Below the pieces are notes generated by a model. The model saw only the letters and a list, made by a program, of their open reading frames with translations. It had not been told where the DNA came from and ran no database searches. From positions 1 through 64,000 of the forward strand of contig MNCI01002242.1 in NCBI GenBank assembly GCA_015680685.1: a stretch of DNA of 64,000 nucleotides, given 5' to 3'. The position numbers and the translations under genes were made by a program. The stretch is from Gnetum montanum (lineage: Eukaryota > Streptophyta > Gnetopsida > Gnetales > Gnetaceae). Of this stretch, positions 19,451-31,615 are shown piece after piece. The stretch's first letter is position 1. The number at the start of each line of letters is the position of its first letter.

Positions 19451-21802
19451 TTAATTTTGTGTTGTTAGAATGGAGGATACCCCCCCATAGAAAAACGGTT
19501 GTGCATGGCTAGAATTAATAAATGGAAGGTTAGGATCCTTGCATGTTGGAAATATTGGGACTCGGTCATACTTACCCCATTGGGGTTCACATACTTGATT
19601 AGAGTTGCCATAGTTGGGAAAGTTATAAGATGTGGTTAATTTATAAGGAGTTGACCCACTATGGTACTTGTGACCATAAAACGGTATGCAAGGATTAGGA
19701 TGTCGCTCTCCATGGTTGTATTCATTGGGTTGTATGATGGTTGGAGTGTTAATTGGTGGCCTTGATGAAGTAACATGAGGCATTGGGTTTGAAGATAATG
19801 GTGCACCACAGTGTCGGACTTGTGATGAGTTGGAGGATGTAGTGGCCTTGGAATTGTGTTTTTCCTTCCTAGGGTCATTTCTAAAGAAGGAACGCCTTCG
19901 ATGTTGCTGAGGTCTCTCACTATTGTTGGCAATAGTAGCACAAGTAATGTTCGAGGGTTGTTGCTGTGGTGCAGACACCTTAGGAATAGTAGGTGGCAAT
20001 GTAGAAGGAGGGAAAGTATGAGAATATTGAGGTCGAGTAGAAGTGTAAAGCACATGAGGTGGTGATCTTGTTGGAGAGGACATGGGTGGATAGTACTTGG
20101 GAGAATGATAATGATGAGGTGAGGTAGAGGATGCTGATCTTGTTGGAGAAACAGGGTGTTGAACATAATAAGCATTTGGTGTTGGGACATATGAAGGGTA
20201 TGGTCTAGTTGGCGGTGGCCTCCCCCACGACTGAGGTTTTTGCCATTATGGTTGAACCTGATATTTCTATACGAAATCTGGATGTAACATTCCTTACCAA
20301 TGCTCATGTAAATGTGAAAAAACTAGACATTGGCCTTTGGGGTGATTGTACAGATAGAAGTTACATTGATATGTGAAATTGGCAGTTGAGTTCTTATTCT
20401 TATTATCTTCTACCCTTTGTTTCGATTGTTGCGTGGTGTCCTGTCCTATTTCTCGACTTGGCATAGTCCTTCCTCTAATAATGTTGGAATATTCTCCACA
20501 TATTTCATGTACCCNGTTCTCAACTTGGCATAGTCCTTCCTCTAATAATGTTGGAATATTCTCCACATCTTTCATGTACCCAATTTGTCATCTTATTGAT
20601 CTTTGCCTTAATTTCATCTAGTGATTTTAGGATTGGCAAAGATGATTCCACCTCCTTGAAGTGAGTGGATTTCTCCTCTTCATGATCATGGACCCTTGTT
20701 AAGTTGAGATTTTGGTCCTATTGAGAACTTTCAACATTCTCCCATTTGACTAGTTCTCCTTCTTCTTTTGCCATCCACTTAATAAGCTCTTGGAGTTGAT
20801 GAGTTCATAACTCATATAGTTGACCTCGGGTGTACATCCCTAGGGTCTCCCTTGTTTCATTACAGAGTCCATCTGTGATATGGTACATTAGCCTCTCCTC
20901 AAAGAACCCATGGCCTGGGCAGTTGTTTAATAGTGCATAATATCTTTCTAAGGCCATGTCCAAGGGTTCATGTTGCACTTGTTTCCATTCTTGAATTTGT
21001 CTCCTCAAGGCTGATACTCTTGCATAGGTTTGATATCTTTCATTGAAAAGTTCTACCATTGTTGGCCAACTTTAAATTGATTTTGGTTTTAACGACCTAT
21101 ACCATACTTTTGCTTGGCCAACGAGTGTCAAAGGAAAGAGCTTAAGTTTTTGCCACCCATTATCAATATTGGTCCATGTACAGGCATCGTAGAAGGCTTG
21201 TAAATGATGTTGCGGATCTAAATCATAGCCTCCTGAAAACTTGGGAAAGTTGTTTAAATCAAGCCTAGGTAGACAACTTTCTTTGCAATGCCTATAGGAT
21301 ATTCGAATAGCCTCATGTATAGGCGTTAGGCTCTTAGTGGCCAGCAAGGGTTCATCGTCACTAAGTAGGTTGTGAGTTTGTGAGTTGGGATGATGTTGCC
21401 CCTATTCATGTTGGCATTCTTGATTTCCTTTGTGAGCTCAATTTTTAGTTCTACGCTGATCCCTTGAAAGATAGTCATCCATGTCACAATTTGACATTGA
21501 AGGAGTAGAGGAAGAGAAGGAACTGTAAAACTCATTATGAATTTTTTAAGTCTTCCAATCATCCCCAAGTAAGTTCTTGTTAGTTATTGAGAAGGTCCTA
21601 GGCCTTTTGGGCCTCCTCATTCTATGGGATGTCTCATCCTCACTAGAGGTGCCAGAGTTGGATGACGAGAGTCTTTGAGTATCGTTGGGGTGTTCATAAA
21701 CATAGGGGAATCTTGCATAAGGTTGAGAACTCTAGACTTCATCTTCATCATCAATTCTGTTGGTTCTCCAATGAATTGCCTCATTAGTGGTTGCGGGATC
21801 AT
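19451..21802 (-). pseudogene. gag: Gag of element A (broken into several frames)
   Basis: Read right to left on the minus strand: a polar N-terminal part (21326-21802), the capsid domain LDLNNFPKFSGGYDLDPQHH...WQKLKLFPLTLVGQAKVWYR (21072-21290), continuing as the ERYQTYARVSALRRQIQEWK block (20805-21059), then a short Cys/His segment with HPKGQC (about 20320-20340), then a Pro/Ser/His-rich tail (19451-20230). The capsid is typical Retrotrans_gag and aligns with elements B and I. A CCHC knuckle is not obvious; C-x-F-x-L-x-N-HPKG-x-C may be a degenerate one. An N with flanking duplication at 20515 disturbs the frame. No protease or RT follows. Confidence 0.8.
20451..20581. repeat. 64-bp duplication around an N (possible assembly join)
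   Basis: 20451-20514 and 20518-20581 are the same sequence with two visible differences, separated by N and two or three bases. Either a misjoined overlap of two reads/haplotypes or a true tandem duplication; the N favours the former. Confidence 0.75.
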
Positions 21803-21944
21803 AGTCGTGTGAGAGAGACATAGTTGTGCAATTGTGTGTGAATTTATATGTGAATTTTTATAATGATTTCTTCCTAAAAGATATATCGTTAATTCCTGTA
21901 CAATGACCTTGTATGATATAACTAATCTAGATAACTAGCACCAT

Positions 21945-21962
21945 CCCTAGAAACGGTGCAAA
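21945..21962 (-). other. primer binding site of element A (tRNA-Asp type)
   Basis: The complement reads TTTGCACCGTTTCTAGGG directly after the 5' LTR. Against the tRNA-Asp site TGGCGCCGTTGCCGGGG it keeps the GC-CCGTT core. Confidence 0.6.
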
Positions 21963-23133
21963 TGATGAGTGGCGAGGTACCCCTACACTCAACCATACGA
22001 ATACGAGTGTTTCACGCATGATCCAGTCGAACTCTATAGACAGACTAGTTGTAGTATCTAGAAAATTACTTGTAGGTCGCATTTTGCTATCTTCCCACCT
22101 GGACTAGTATTAACTTGTCATGTATGCTTTAGTCCAGAGTGAGGTGTATGATGTGTTCCTATACTAATGCTACTCCTGGATATGATGGAAAATAATATTA
22201 ACTAAACTAGGAGAGAGAGAGCGAGAGAGAGAGAGAGAATCTAAACTAGCCTAAGTGTGATGAGAATTCTTTCCTTAATCATCCATACATATCTTGGACC
22301 TCATGCACGACTACCACTAGGATTACTAAGCGCATGGCCTAAGTATGCTACTAGGTTACCAAGTAGTCACACTTAAATGCTCGTGATTAAGTCATATTCA
22401 TTCCGTGTTACTAGGAGATAAGGGTGAAGAAATATTAACTAAAAAATTAGTAAATAAAAATTACATAAATAATTAAGCTAAGTCGATGCTGCAATGATGA
22501 AGTAATCTCGATCTTTATTGTCAGTCATGTGCATGTCCAAGTACGTCACACTCAAATAAGGATGCCGTACAATTACAATCATCACATTGCGAGCATGAAC
22601 TGGGAGAAAAGGTTTGAGAGGACTAAGTGGCTAACTTACATTAACTATTCACTAACTAAGTTCTAATTTTCCTAGCACCAGTATTCGTTCCCACTTGCCG
22701 CACACACCCTAAACCAATGCAACGCTGCTGGGATTACCAAGTGTTACACATGTGCTCAAAGCGGTCATACTGAATGCACTTAACTAGGAGAGTCAAGGGT
22801 TGAGAGAGATTTAATTATCTAAGAAATAATTTAAAGATTTAACAATAATTAATTCCTATTTAGTTTAGTCCACATGATGCAAGGTTTATTAGAAAGTTCA
22901 TCTTTATTGCCGTACGCAAATGTGTGCTTAGGTACAATTTTCTCAAATAAAGATCCATTCACTTTAAGACTTCTACTGTGGGCACATGGAAATTATTCTA
23001 ACTCTAGAATGGTAAAACTACTATAGTTTGGCTAAGGGTCTAAGTCTAAGTGTCCAAAACAGGGAAATCCACCTCTTATTGATAGACATCGCGGTGGGCC
23101 GCAATATCGCATACGTGATATCGTGGCTCATCA
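21963..23133 (-). repeat. 5' LTR of element A
   Basis: 1171 bp, near-identical to 16370-17531. Differences are mostly C/T and G/A transitions, as expected from methylated-cytosine decay. A GA microsatellite is at 22209-22238. Confidence 0.9.
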
Positions 23134-23932
23134 AGCTACGAGGTACCCCTATGCTCAACCATATGAATATGAGAGTTTCATGCATGATCCAGTTGAATTC
23201 CAAGGACTAAGTGCCTATGCGCATTTGTGGAACGATAATAGGTTGGTTAATCGTTATCTTCCCAACTTACTTGGATGTCATGGTTGTATGGTTAAGTAAG
23301 CTTGAGGCATATGATTTTTCTGATTTTTATGTGTTTTATATCCTACACTAATAAGGAGGGGAAGAGATATAAATAAGTAACTAATCTAATTTAACTATTC
23401 ATTAACTAAGTTCTAATTACTTCTAACACCAGTATTTGTTCCCACTTTCCGTACACATCCTGAACCAGTGCAACGCTGCTGGGATTACCAAATGCTAATC
23501 ATTACTAGGTTACCAAGTGCTACACACATGCTCGAAGTGGTCGTATTGAGTGTATTTAACTAAGAGAGTTGTAGGGTGAGAGAGATCATTAATTAACTAA
23601 GAAAGAATTAAATAATAATTAACACTAATTAATCTATTCTGTATGCTACAAGGTTTATCATAAATTTCGTCTTTATTGTCGTACACAAAGTGTGCTTAGG
23701 TACACAATGCTTGAATAAAGATCTATTCACTCTATGAATCCTACTGTGGGCACATAGAAATAATTTTAACTCTGGAGGGAAAAAATGGCAAGAGTTTGGC
23801 TAAGGGACTAACTTCTAATGTGGAACCAAGGGCATTGCCTCTTATTTATAGGCAAGGAGGCAAGCCATGATATTGGGTATTCGACATCGCATGGTTGATC
23901 TAATATCACAGACACGATATCATGGTTCATCA
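23134..23932 (-). repeat. 3' LTR of element B (main part)
   Basis: Continues the ten bases at 16360-16369 and aligns with 31616-32418, for example ACGAGGTACCCCTATGCTCAACCATATGAATA. It ends GGTTCATCA, followed by the complement of the PPT (TACCCCCATTATGAC). Confidence 0.88.
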
Positions 23933-25512
23933 TACCCCCATTATGACTAAATGAAAAATTTTCATCGAGATCCTTAGAAAATATTGGGAAGGTATGGGAT
24001 TATTGATTGAATGACCATTAATAGTGGAGCGGGGTGATAGACTCAACGTGCCCAGTGAATGGATCAACAATACAATACATGATAGCATTAGTGTTCATGA
24101 TCACAAAGGCAAACACTATACATGAATTGCATCTAGCCTTATTTGGCAGCTAGAAGAGAAGGAGAGAGAGAAAAGAATAAGATGTGTTGTTGCCGATGCC
24201 AAGATTGCACTATCCATTGTTCATTCATAGCCACACCATCAATCTTGCTCCTTTTGTAAATATTCTAGTTCCAATCAATCCTGAGTGCTTCCTGTAGGCC
24301 CAATCCATTTTTGTATGATCGTCATCTGCACACACAACATAGTCACAAATGAGTGAGGGTAGATAAATCCCTTGTGTGTTTTATGGTTAATGTGATCGAG
24401 TAAAACTCGTTCCAAATCTAGGCTCAACAAACCACATTCAATGACCTTGCATTAATACATTTGACCAACCTATCCTCTTGAAGCAACAAGAATGCCTCTA
24501 CAAAAAGTCACCACCATTTTGAGGAAAGTGAGATGGAGAACCAGGAAGCAAGAATGGGCCTTAGTTAGAGGGAACCTTCAGGCATGGGTAACATGTCTTT
24601 TCAGTGCCATAACCATTGTGTGTAGCCTAAGTTCATTATTGTGTCTAAGGGGTATGCTTTGAATTCTCACTATTTTTCTTTTGTATTTTTCGCATGAGAA
24701 CCACACCATGCAAAGACTTATTTTTATGTACTCAACTTCCATTGATTTTATGAATGGTCAGAATGGTAGAAAACCCAAGGAAAAAGCATCCAAGCACTCG
24801 AGAGAATAGCCAGCACAAATGCATTGAATCCATTTGAAGTCACACCCTTTTCATCCCTTGATTCATTCCTTAGTTTGAGAAATACTCAGCCACCAATTTG
24901 TTAACATTTTATTAGAGAAAGGGACTATACAGTTCCAAGCCAAGGGAGACCATAGGATTTTATGGATGTATGAATGACGTGGACTCATTGCTTTTTTAAT
25001 CAAAAGAACTATACCTTAATATCAACATCATACTTCAAAGGTAAAATCCAAACTTTAGCAATTAATATGATATTATTCATGCCACCATCATGAACACTTA
25101 TTGGGTAATGAACAAAACAAAATCACACAAAGAAATGGTAAAAATATGAATGATGATGTAAAAAAAACAAGAAAGATTAAAGAAATGTGAAAAATAAAAA
25201 TGTGTAAAACAAAAATTTAGAAAGATTTGAGGGCCTTCAATTATTAGCAAAGGTGGCCATCTCCCCCATGACTGAGTTGGAAGGAAGAGATTTGAAATAA
25301 TGAGCAAGGTTGCCCACCTAAAGAGGTAGCATATGTTCTAGCTATTATAAACTCATGGAAGGGTTTTTTTGTTGCACGTTGAATAATAGTCTCTTATCTG
25401 GGCTCTTAGGTTTATATATGGTCATGGCCATTGAAGGAAAAGTTGCATGGATAATGTAAGGTTCTTCCCACAGTGTTTGAAATTTGGTACGTTGTGACAC
25501 ATGTGTGGGGTT
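23933..25512 (-). other. non-coding 3' internal region of element B
   Basis: Between integrase and 3' LTR. No domain in any frame. Short conserved blocks are shared with A (17532-19450). Another CCCCCATGACTGAG string, the PPT-like motif, occurs near 25264 at the gene-proximal end. Confidence 0.55.
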
Positions 25513-26451
25513 CTAGTAGAGAACCTTATCTCCTGGTTGATACGTAACTTTCCTAATTTTTAGGTCATGACATTGTTTATTAAATGCCTTGTGCAACTCA
25601 TTGGATGATAGGGTAGTTAGTCGGTTCTCATCTAGCAAGTTAAGAGTCATCAACCTTTGTTTTTGTGCTAGATCAAGATCAAGGTTGAGGTCACATGTCA
25701 TGGCTAGTGTACGGAGCTTATTTTGGATAGGGAGAATTGGAATTTTTCCATACACTAACTCATAGGGAGAGTAGTTTATAGGGAGTTTCCATATGGAGTG
25801 GTATGCCCAAAGAGCATCATTCAGTTTAGTGCTCCAATCTCACTTATACTTGCTAATGGTTCTGGTCAGTATCTTAGTAATCTCCCTATTTGTAACCTTG
25901 GCTTGACCGTTTGCTTGGGGGTGATATGGTGTAGTAAATTTGTGCTCAACCCCTAAGCATTGCATTAACTTTTGAAAAGTTGCACCTATGAAGTGTGTTC
26001 CATTATTAGAGATAAGTGCACGTGGAACACCAAACCTATTGATGACTTGTTGTTGAATAAATTATGCAATTGTAGATGATGTGTAATCCTTAACTGCAGC
26101 TACTTCAGCCTATTTTGTTAAGTAGTCTACAAAAACTATGATGTAAGCTTTTCCATTGGACATTGGTGTAATGGGCCCCATGAAATCAATTTCCCAAATG
26201 TTGAAGGGTTCTAATGGTTGAATTCATTGTTTTGGATCCTCCATTCTAGCAGTTATTCCCCCATCATGCTGATAGTGCTCACAAGATTGGACGAATTGAT
26301 GGGTGTCCCGGAACAAGGTAGGCCAATAATATCCTGCAAGTAGGATCTTGATGGCCATTTGTCTCCCAGCATAATGACCCCCACAAGGACCCTCATGAGC
26401 ATCTTGGAGAACTCTCAGTTGATCTCTATCGGGAACACACCATCGAACCAA
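25513..26451 (-). pseudogene. pol: integrase of element B
   Basis: On the minus strand the zinc-binding domain (26224-26451) reads HEGPCGGHYAGRQMAIKILL then YYWPTLF and a CEHYQ box; the usual C-x2-C has become C-x-H-x-Q-like. The catalytic core (about 25800-26220) is recognisable only in fragments such as N-G-T-H-F at about 26000. The C-terminal part (25513-25755) reads LDLDLAQKQRLMTLNLLDE and ends QPGDKVLY, typical of Athila-type integrase. Stops separate the three pieces. Confidence 0.82.
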
Positions 26452-26589
26452 GCCATCGGGATATACTTTGTAAAGTTATCCATTGATCTCCATAAAGTAC
26501 TTGGCTCTGTGAAGAAACTATTGTTTCTTCTTAAGGTCTAACTCTTGTGGTGTTTGTTGGGTAAGGAGATAGGTAAGAATGCTACTGTA

Positions 26590-27010
26590 CTAGTTTGTCT
26601 CCATGGGTGATTGGTCATTCACTACACCGGCAAAGAGGCACTCATCAGGGAAGTGATTAGAAATGAGATACTCATCCTCTTTTCTATCCCAGCACAACCG
26701 AGATAAATGATTGACAACTACGTTCTCAGTGCCTTTATGATCGATCATCGTTAGATTGAACTCTTGTAGGATTACCAGCCAATGTATAATACGAGGGCTT
26801 ACCATTGGCTTATTCATGAGGAACCAAATTGCACTATGATCTATGTGTATGAATACTTTGTACCCCAACACATAGTGCCTAAATTTTTCTACTGCAAACA
26901 CTATAGCCATTACTTATTTTTTTGTAGTAGTGTAGTTAAGTTGTGTACCAGCTATACTTCTACTTACACAGTGGATGTAATAAGGACATTTCTGGTTATC
27001 TAATTGTGTA
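26590..27010 (-). pseudogene. pol: RNase H region of element B
   Basis: Minus strand: AIVFAVEKFRHYVLGYKVFI, HIDHSAIWFLMNKPMVSPRI, LVILQEFNLTMIDHKGTENV and NHLSRL are the RNase H/connection motifs of Ty3/Gypsy pol (usual forms T-DH-AL and AD-LSR). The N-terminal TDAS part near 27040 is degraded. Confidence 0.85.
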
Positions 27011-27117
27011 AGTATGGCTCCTAAGGCATAGTTTGATGCATCAGTCATGACATTGAACGACTTGAACCAATTAGGAGCTTGTAGAATGGGTGTTTCTACC
27101 AGATTTTGTTTTAGAGT

Positions 27118-27850
27118 TTAGAAAGGTATTTCACATTCCTTGGTCCACTCGAAGGGTACATCCTTTTTTGCTAACTCTACCAATGGTTTGGAAATCTTCA
27201 AAAATTTCTCTATGAATCTCTTATAGTAGCCAGTGTGTCCAAGGAATAATTGAATGTCTTTGATAGCTTCTGGTTGATGGGTGATTCTTTGGATGACTTT
27301 GATTTTCTCAGGGTCTACCTCTATTCTTGCATGTGAAATTTTATGCCCAAGTACTATGCCTTCTTGGACCATCAAATGACTTTTTTGCTAGTTGAGCCTC
27401 AAATTAGTTTCTACACATCTTTTCAGCACTTGCTCTAATTGGTCCAAGGCTTGATCAAAACTTGCTCCATAAGTGGAGAAGTCATCCATAAAGACTTCCA
27501 TACCATTTCCTATCTGCTGGTGGAATATGCTTAGAACTAAGCGTTGAAACATTGTAGGAGCATTTCACAAGCCAAACGACATTTGTTTGTATGCAAACAT
27601 TCCCCAAGGACTGGTGAACGTAGTTTTAGCTTGGTCTTCTGGGGCTATTTGTATTTGGTTGTATCCACTATAGCCATCTAGAAAACTATAATAGCAATGC
27701 CTTGCGATTGTGTCTAAGACTTGGTCAACAAATGGTAATGGAAAGTGATCCTTGAATGTTGCCATGTTTAGCAGCCTAAAATCTATGCACATCCTCCATT
27801 TGCCTCCCTTTTTAGGCATGATTACTAAGGGGATAACCCATTCACTATTA
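27118..27850 (-). pseudogene. pol: reverse transcriptase of element B
   Basis: 27565-27819 encodes MPKKGGKWRMCIDFRLLN, FPLPFVDQVLD, FLDGYSGYNQIQIAPEDQ and FAYKQMSFGL (normally RRMPFGL), the fingers/palm of an Athila-group RT. About 27470-27500 encodes a FMDDFSTYG-like catalytic box in another frame. 27118-27375 encodes the thumb: VLGHKISHARIEVDPEKI and FLGHTGYYKRFIEKF. Frame breaks separate the parts. The catalytic Asp pair appears to survive, but the gene is not readable through. Confidence 0.87.
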
Positions 27851-28446
27851 GTAATGGGGTATATAAACCCAGCCTTTAGAAGCTGTTTTATTTCTTCTTT
27901 TACTACTTACTTCAACTTTGGGTTCAATCACCTCTGTGGTTGTTTTCAAGGCTTCATTGAGGAGTCAGTGTAAATCCTATGCTGGCATATCCTAGGATCT
28001 ATTCTAGCTAATTCTGAATATGACCAGGCAAAGGCTTTTGACCACTTATTTATTACCTTTAGTAGACTCTCTTTTGTTGCGAAGCAAGTCTTGAGTTGAT
28101 GATTACAAGTTTTCCATTATTAAGGAACGTGTATTCCATACCGGTGGGCAATGGTTTTAGCTTTAGGGGCTCTTGTTTAATCTTAGGAATTTCCAACTTT
28201 CCCTAGTTGATGTTTTCTAAGTTAGGACTAGGAAGTTGGTGGTGGAGTTGCTCTAATGCATCAATGCTATCTATGTAAGGGCAAGTCAAACCCTCATTTA
28301 GTTCCATGCACATAAGTGAGCTACTTTCTTGATTAGCTATCAGTCACTGGGTGTCTTCTTGTCGTGTGGCTACTGCATATACGCACATTTGTATGTTGAT
28401 CATTTATGCACACTGATTGCATGCAGGCAATGTTAAAATTTGATCT

Positions 28447-28900
28447 CTACACACAATTGCACCCTTTGTCACTATATGTGATGCAAGGAACCCATGATCT
28501 TTGCACGCAATTGCACCCTGTGTCACTATATGTGATGCATGGAACATTCTTCTTCTTGATCTTTTTGAAAGTATTTTCCTTAGATATTTCTAAGGAAAGA
28601 TTGCAGATACCTAGGTGTGCATTGATAGTGCTTAGCCATGTCCTTCCCATTATGATTGAGAAGTCCTCCTTACTATTATTCACTTGAATTACCAAGAAGT
28701 CAGCTGGATATGACCACCTACAAACAGTGGTAACAATGTCCTCCACTAATCCTAAGGAGATAGTAATGGACTGGTCTACTAACTCTAAACGGACATTGCT
28801 CTTTTTTAATGGGAGTTAGTTCTAGGCCTTATATATTTCTTGGGATATTAGGTGATACCAGAACCTAAATCCAAAAGAGCTTTGCACGGCTCATTCCTAG
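28447..28900 (-). pseudogene. pol: aspartic protease region of element B, with a 54-bp internal duplication
   Basis: The minus-strand frame has YPADFLVIQVNNSKEDFSII followed by MGRTWLSTINAHLGI, the C-terminal half of an Athila retropepsin (usual form ILGRPFLAT-A). The D-S/T-G site should lie near 28800-28870 but is obscured. Downstream, a 54-base segment is present twice (starts 28451 and 28505), giving an 18-residue repeat with CITYSD and GCNCV. Lies between gag and RT as expected. Confidence 0.7.
28451..28552. repeat. 54-bp tandem duplication
   Basis: AC(A/G)CAATTGCACCCT...CACTATATGTGATGCA occurs twice with a 54-base period. The length is a multiple of three, so the frame was preserved. 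Confidence 0.85.
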
Positions 28901-31530
28901 CAATTTGTAGATAGATCTCCCAGGATCAGAGAATTTCCTGGGAAGGTGGCCAACTTTGATCCAATTAGTAATGGCATGTGCTAACATGACCGTATGTGTT
29001 GAATGTGGTGTTAAGTTTGAAGGGGGCTCTAAAGCTTTAGTTGATATGAAGGCATCCAAAGACTTAGCCACTTGGGGTTGCAAAGGCTTGGTTGGACTAT
29101 TGGTTCTGAAGAAAGATCTTTTCTTTGCATGGTTGTCAGAACCAATAGTAGGTTAAGGATTAACAACCCTAGTGGCATTACATTGCTGTGGCTGAGCAGG
29201 TAGTTCAACTTGCATTGCTAGAGTAGGTGGTGATGGAGCTATTGGTGGGAGAGATGCGGCCAGATTGGAAGGATGGTACACTTGTGGAATGTCACCCTAG
29301 GCTTGGTAGTGATGTTGGGAAGTAATGTGACCAACAGAGTCACATGGAGAGATTGGATGCTGCACGTAATATCCATATGGGTCAGGTTGCCAGTAAGGAT
29401 ATTGTTGCCTTAGTGGTGGCATTCCCCATGATTGTGGGTGCTGCCACTATTGATGTTGCTCAATTGGTTGTGGTGGAGTTCCACTTGGATAATACGTTAA
29501 AGGCTGGTGGAACTACCTTTGGTTGCCTTGGGGATAAGGTAACCGTTGGGATGTTTGCTGTTTGTTTAAACATGGATTAAGTGCATACATCCGAGACTCC
29601 TACAAATGTGAGATCATAGGGCAACATCCCTTAGGATGGTCATATTGACAAATCTCCCATCCACTATCATCGTCTGTATCTGAGTCCACAACCTCTTTAA
29701 TGATAGCAACTTTACCCTTACCTTTGTTATGTGCATTTTCTTCTTCTTTCTTTTTTCTTTTGTCATGATCACTACCTCTTTCTCTAGACTCCTCTACTAC
29801 TTTGAGAACAGTTTGAAACCTACTATCCAAGGAGTCCCACATTTGGTCTACCTTTGCTGATACTTCTGACACTAACTTTTGAATAGGCAAGGTTTTCCTA
29901 TTCACCATATCTTTGAGTGGTGACTCTTCCTCATCCTTTCAAAATCTTACTCCCTTCTTTTGGAGGGAAGGATCTCGGTTATATTCTTTTGCACTCTCTC
30001 TCTTTCATAGCTCACCTTCTTCCTTAGCAACTTGCTCCAGTAGTCTATGAATTTGATGAGACCTAATCTTGGATAACCTTCCCTGGGCATAAGTCCCAAG
30101 GGTTCTTCTCATTTCATGCCTAAGCCCATCTACGAGATGGCGTATTTGATCCCACTACGAAAAACCATGGCCAGGACAATGATGTAATAGTGCATAATAA
30201 CAGCCCATGGTAGCATCCAAGGGTTCATGACTTCCTTGTTTCCATCCTTGGATTTGCTTTCGTAGGTTAGACACTCGAGAGTACGTTTGATAATTATTGT
30301 TGAACAGTTATAACATAGTACTCCACCTACGAATGGATTCCGGTTTTAAGGATCAGTACCAACTTTCAGCTTCTTTTATTACTGTCCATGGGAACAACTT
30401 AAGTTTTGCCACTCATTTTCTATGTTTTGTAAGGCACATGCATCATGAAATGCTTGTAAGTGATTTTGAGGATTAGCGTTATATCCCCCTTCAAATCGTG
30501 GGATGTTATTCATGTCTAACCTCTTGATCCTACTATCTTTTTGGTGCCTTGTTGGAACTCTCACAACCTCAGTTATATCTAGCATGCTTCACATGGCAAT
30601 TAGGGGTTCATCATGATCATCTCGTTTGTAGCATCTATGGTGCCAACACGGTTCCCTGCTCTCCCTTCTTCTATGGCATGATTCCCTAGAGTGCCCTTGC
30701 CCTCTATCTTGGTTATCTCATCTATGAATTCCACTTTGTTTTCCCTTATCCTCACGATCTGTTTCTCTATGGCTATGTCTAGACATGTAAGGAGAGGATG
30801 AAGGAGATAATGAAGGTGAACAAGAAGGAGAATTTCCACCATGATGGTGTCTACTACCTTCTCTTTGATGGTCTCTACCTCAATCGCGATTGCGATCAGA
30901 ATGCCCACCTTTGTCATGTGTCTTTGTTTCTTTTTCAGACACTTTGTGTCTGTTAGTATCAGCACTTGGGTTGTGAATAGTAGAATGAAGGTTCTGATAC
31001 AAAACCCCTGGAGGAACATTATTATGTGGGTGACTACCTAAGATAGGTTCATCACTCTCAATTTTTCTTAAAACGTGGGGGGGAATCCGTGGATCATTTT
31101 CCCTTCACAGACTTATGGTGTCTCTTTTGTTGCAAATCCCTTTGACATTGTGCTTCTGTGGGATGATAGTCTCTCAAATCATAGTCCTACGTAATGTAAT
31201 CTATGTGTAAGTGTTGCATGACTATTCATGTGAGAGCACGAAGAAGCATACTTGGGACTGAACGGTCGGGAGGTAACACTATGTTACCTTCCAAGTCACA
31301 CCAATGCAGCTGTTCATCTTGGTGGAGAATAAAGGTGAATTCAGGTACATATTCATTAGGATAAATATATACCACATGAAACTGTTCAAGGATTGGTGAA
31401 TCAATGTCATGTGCATCCTACTGCCGATTACTTCTTGTGTTAGTCCTAGGTGGTGAAGTGCTTTTGTGTGAAGAAGAAGACATCTTGTCTTGTTTAGTGT
31501 GCAATGTACTATTATCCTTTTCTTAAGCAA
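28901..31530 (-). pseudogene. gag: Gag and Gag-Pol linker of element B
   Basis: Right to left on the minus strand: a polar, Ser/Arg-rich N-terminal region (30600-31530), the capsid start LDMNNIPRFEGGYNANPQNHLQAF (its conserved core at about 30400-30560), capsid continuation in broken frames (30000-30370; C-G-H-GF-type motif near 30170), an acidic/Lys-rich segment ending CQYDHPKGCCP (29600-29908), then a Pro/Tyr/Gln-rich linker toward the protease (28960-29590). The HPKG-C-C box is shared with element A and may replace the usual CCHC knuckle. Many stops. Confidence 0.75.
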
Positions 31531-31596
31531 CCCTAAGGGTTCATTCCAATGATTTGAATGATTTCCTAAGTTCTACTTAGTGCACAAACAACTAAG

Positions 31597-31615
31597 TCCC
31601 CAACAATAGTGCCAA
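31597..31615 (-). other. primer binding site of element B (tRNA-Asp type)
   Basis: The complement is TTGGCACTATTGTTGGGGA immediately after the LTR end, close to the tRNA-Asp 3'-end complement TGGCGCCGTTGCCGGGG. Confidence 0.7.

Larger units (their letters stand above)
16370..23133 (-). mobile_element. gag-only, non-autonomous Gypsy retrotransposon A (minus strand)
   Basis: A 6764-bp element with two long LTRs (16370-17531 and 21963-23133). Flanks are AGCAG (16365-16369) and AGCTA (23134-23138); the intact B LTR at 31622 reads AGCGA there, so these are a decayed TSD. On the minus strand: 5' LTR, PBS, gag with a Pro/Ser-rich tail, then directly the 3' non-coding region, PPT and 3' LTR. Protease, RT, RNase H and integrase are absent as a block. 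LTRs show about ten differences over the first ~215 bases by eye. It is the youngest insertion of the nest and would depend on a B-like partner. Confidence 0.88.

Noticed and set aside
19636-20307. 223-codon minus-strand open frame as a separate gene of element A
   Set aside because: It overlaps the gag tail in another frame; both are open because the region is Pro/Ser/His-biased and stop-poor. The frame of 19451-20083 fits the gag tail better.
29344-29580. Plus-strand open frame of 78 codons
   Set aside because: Antisense shadow of B's Pro/Tyr-rich gag-pol linker.
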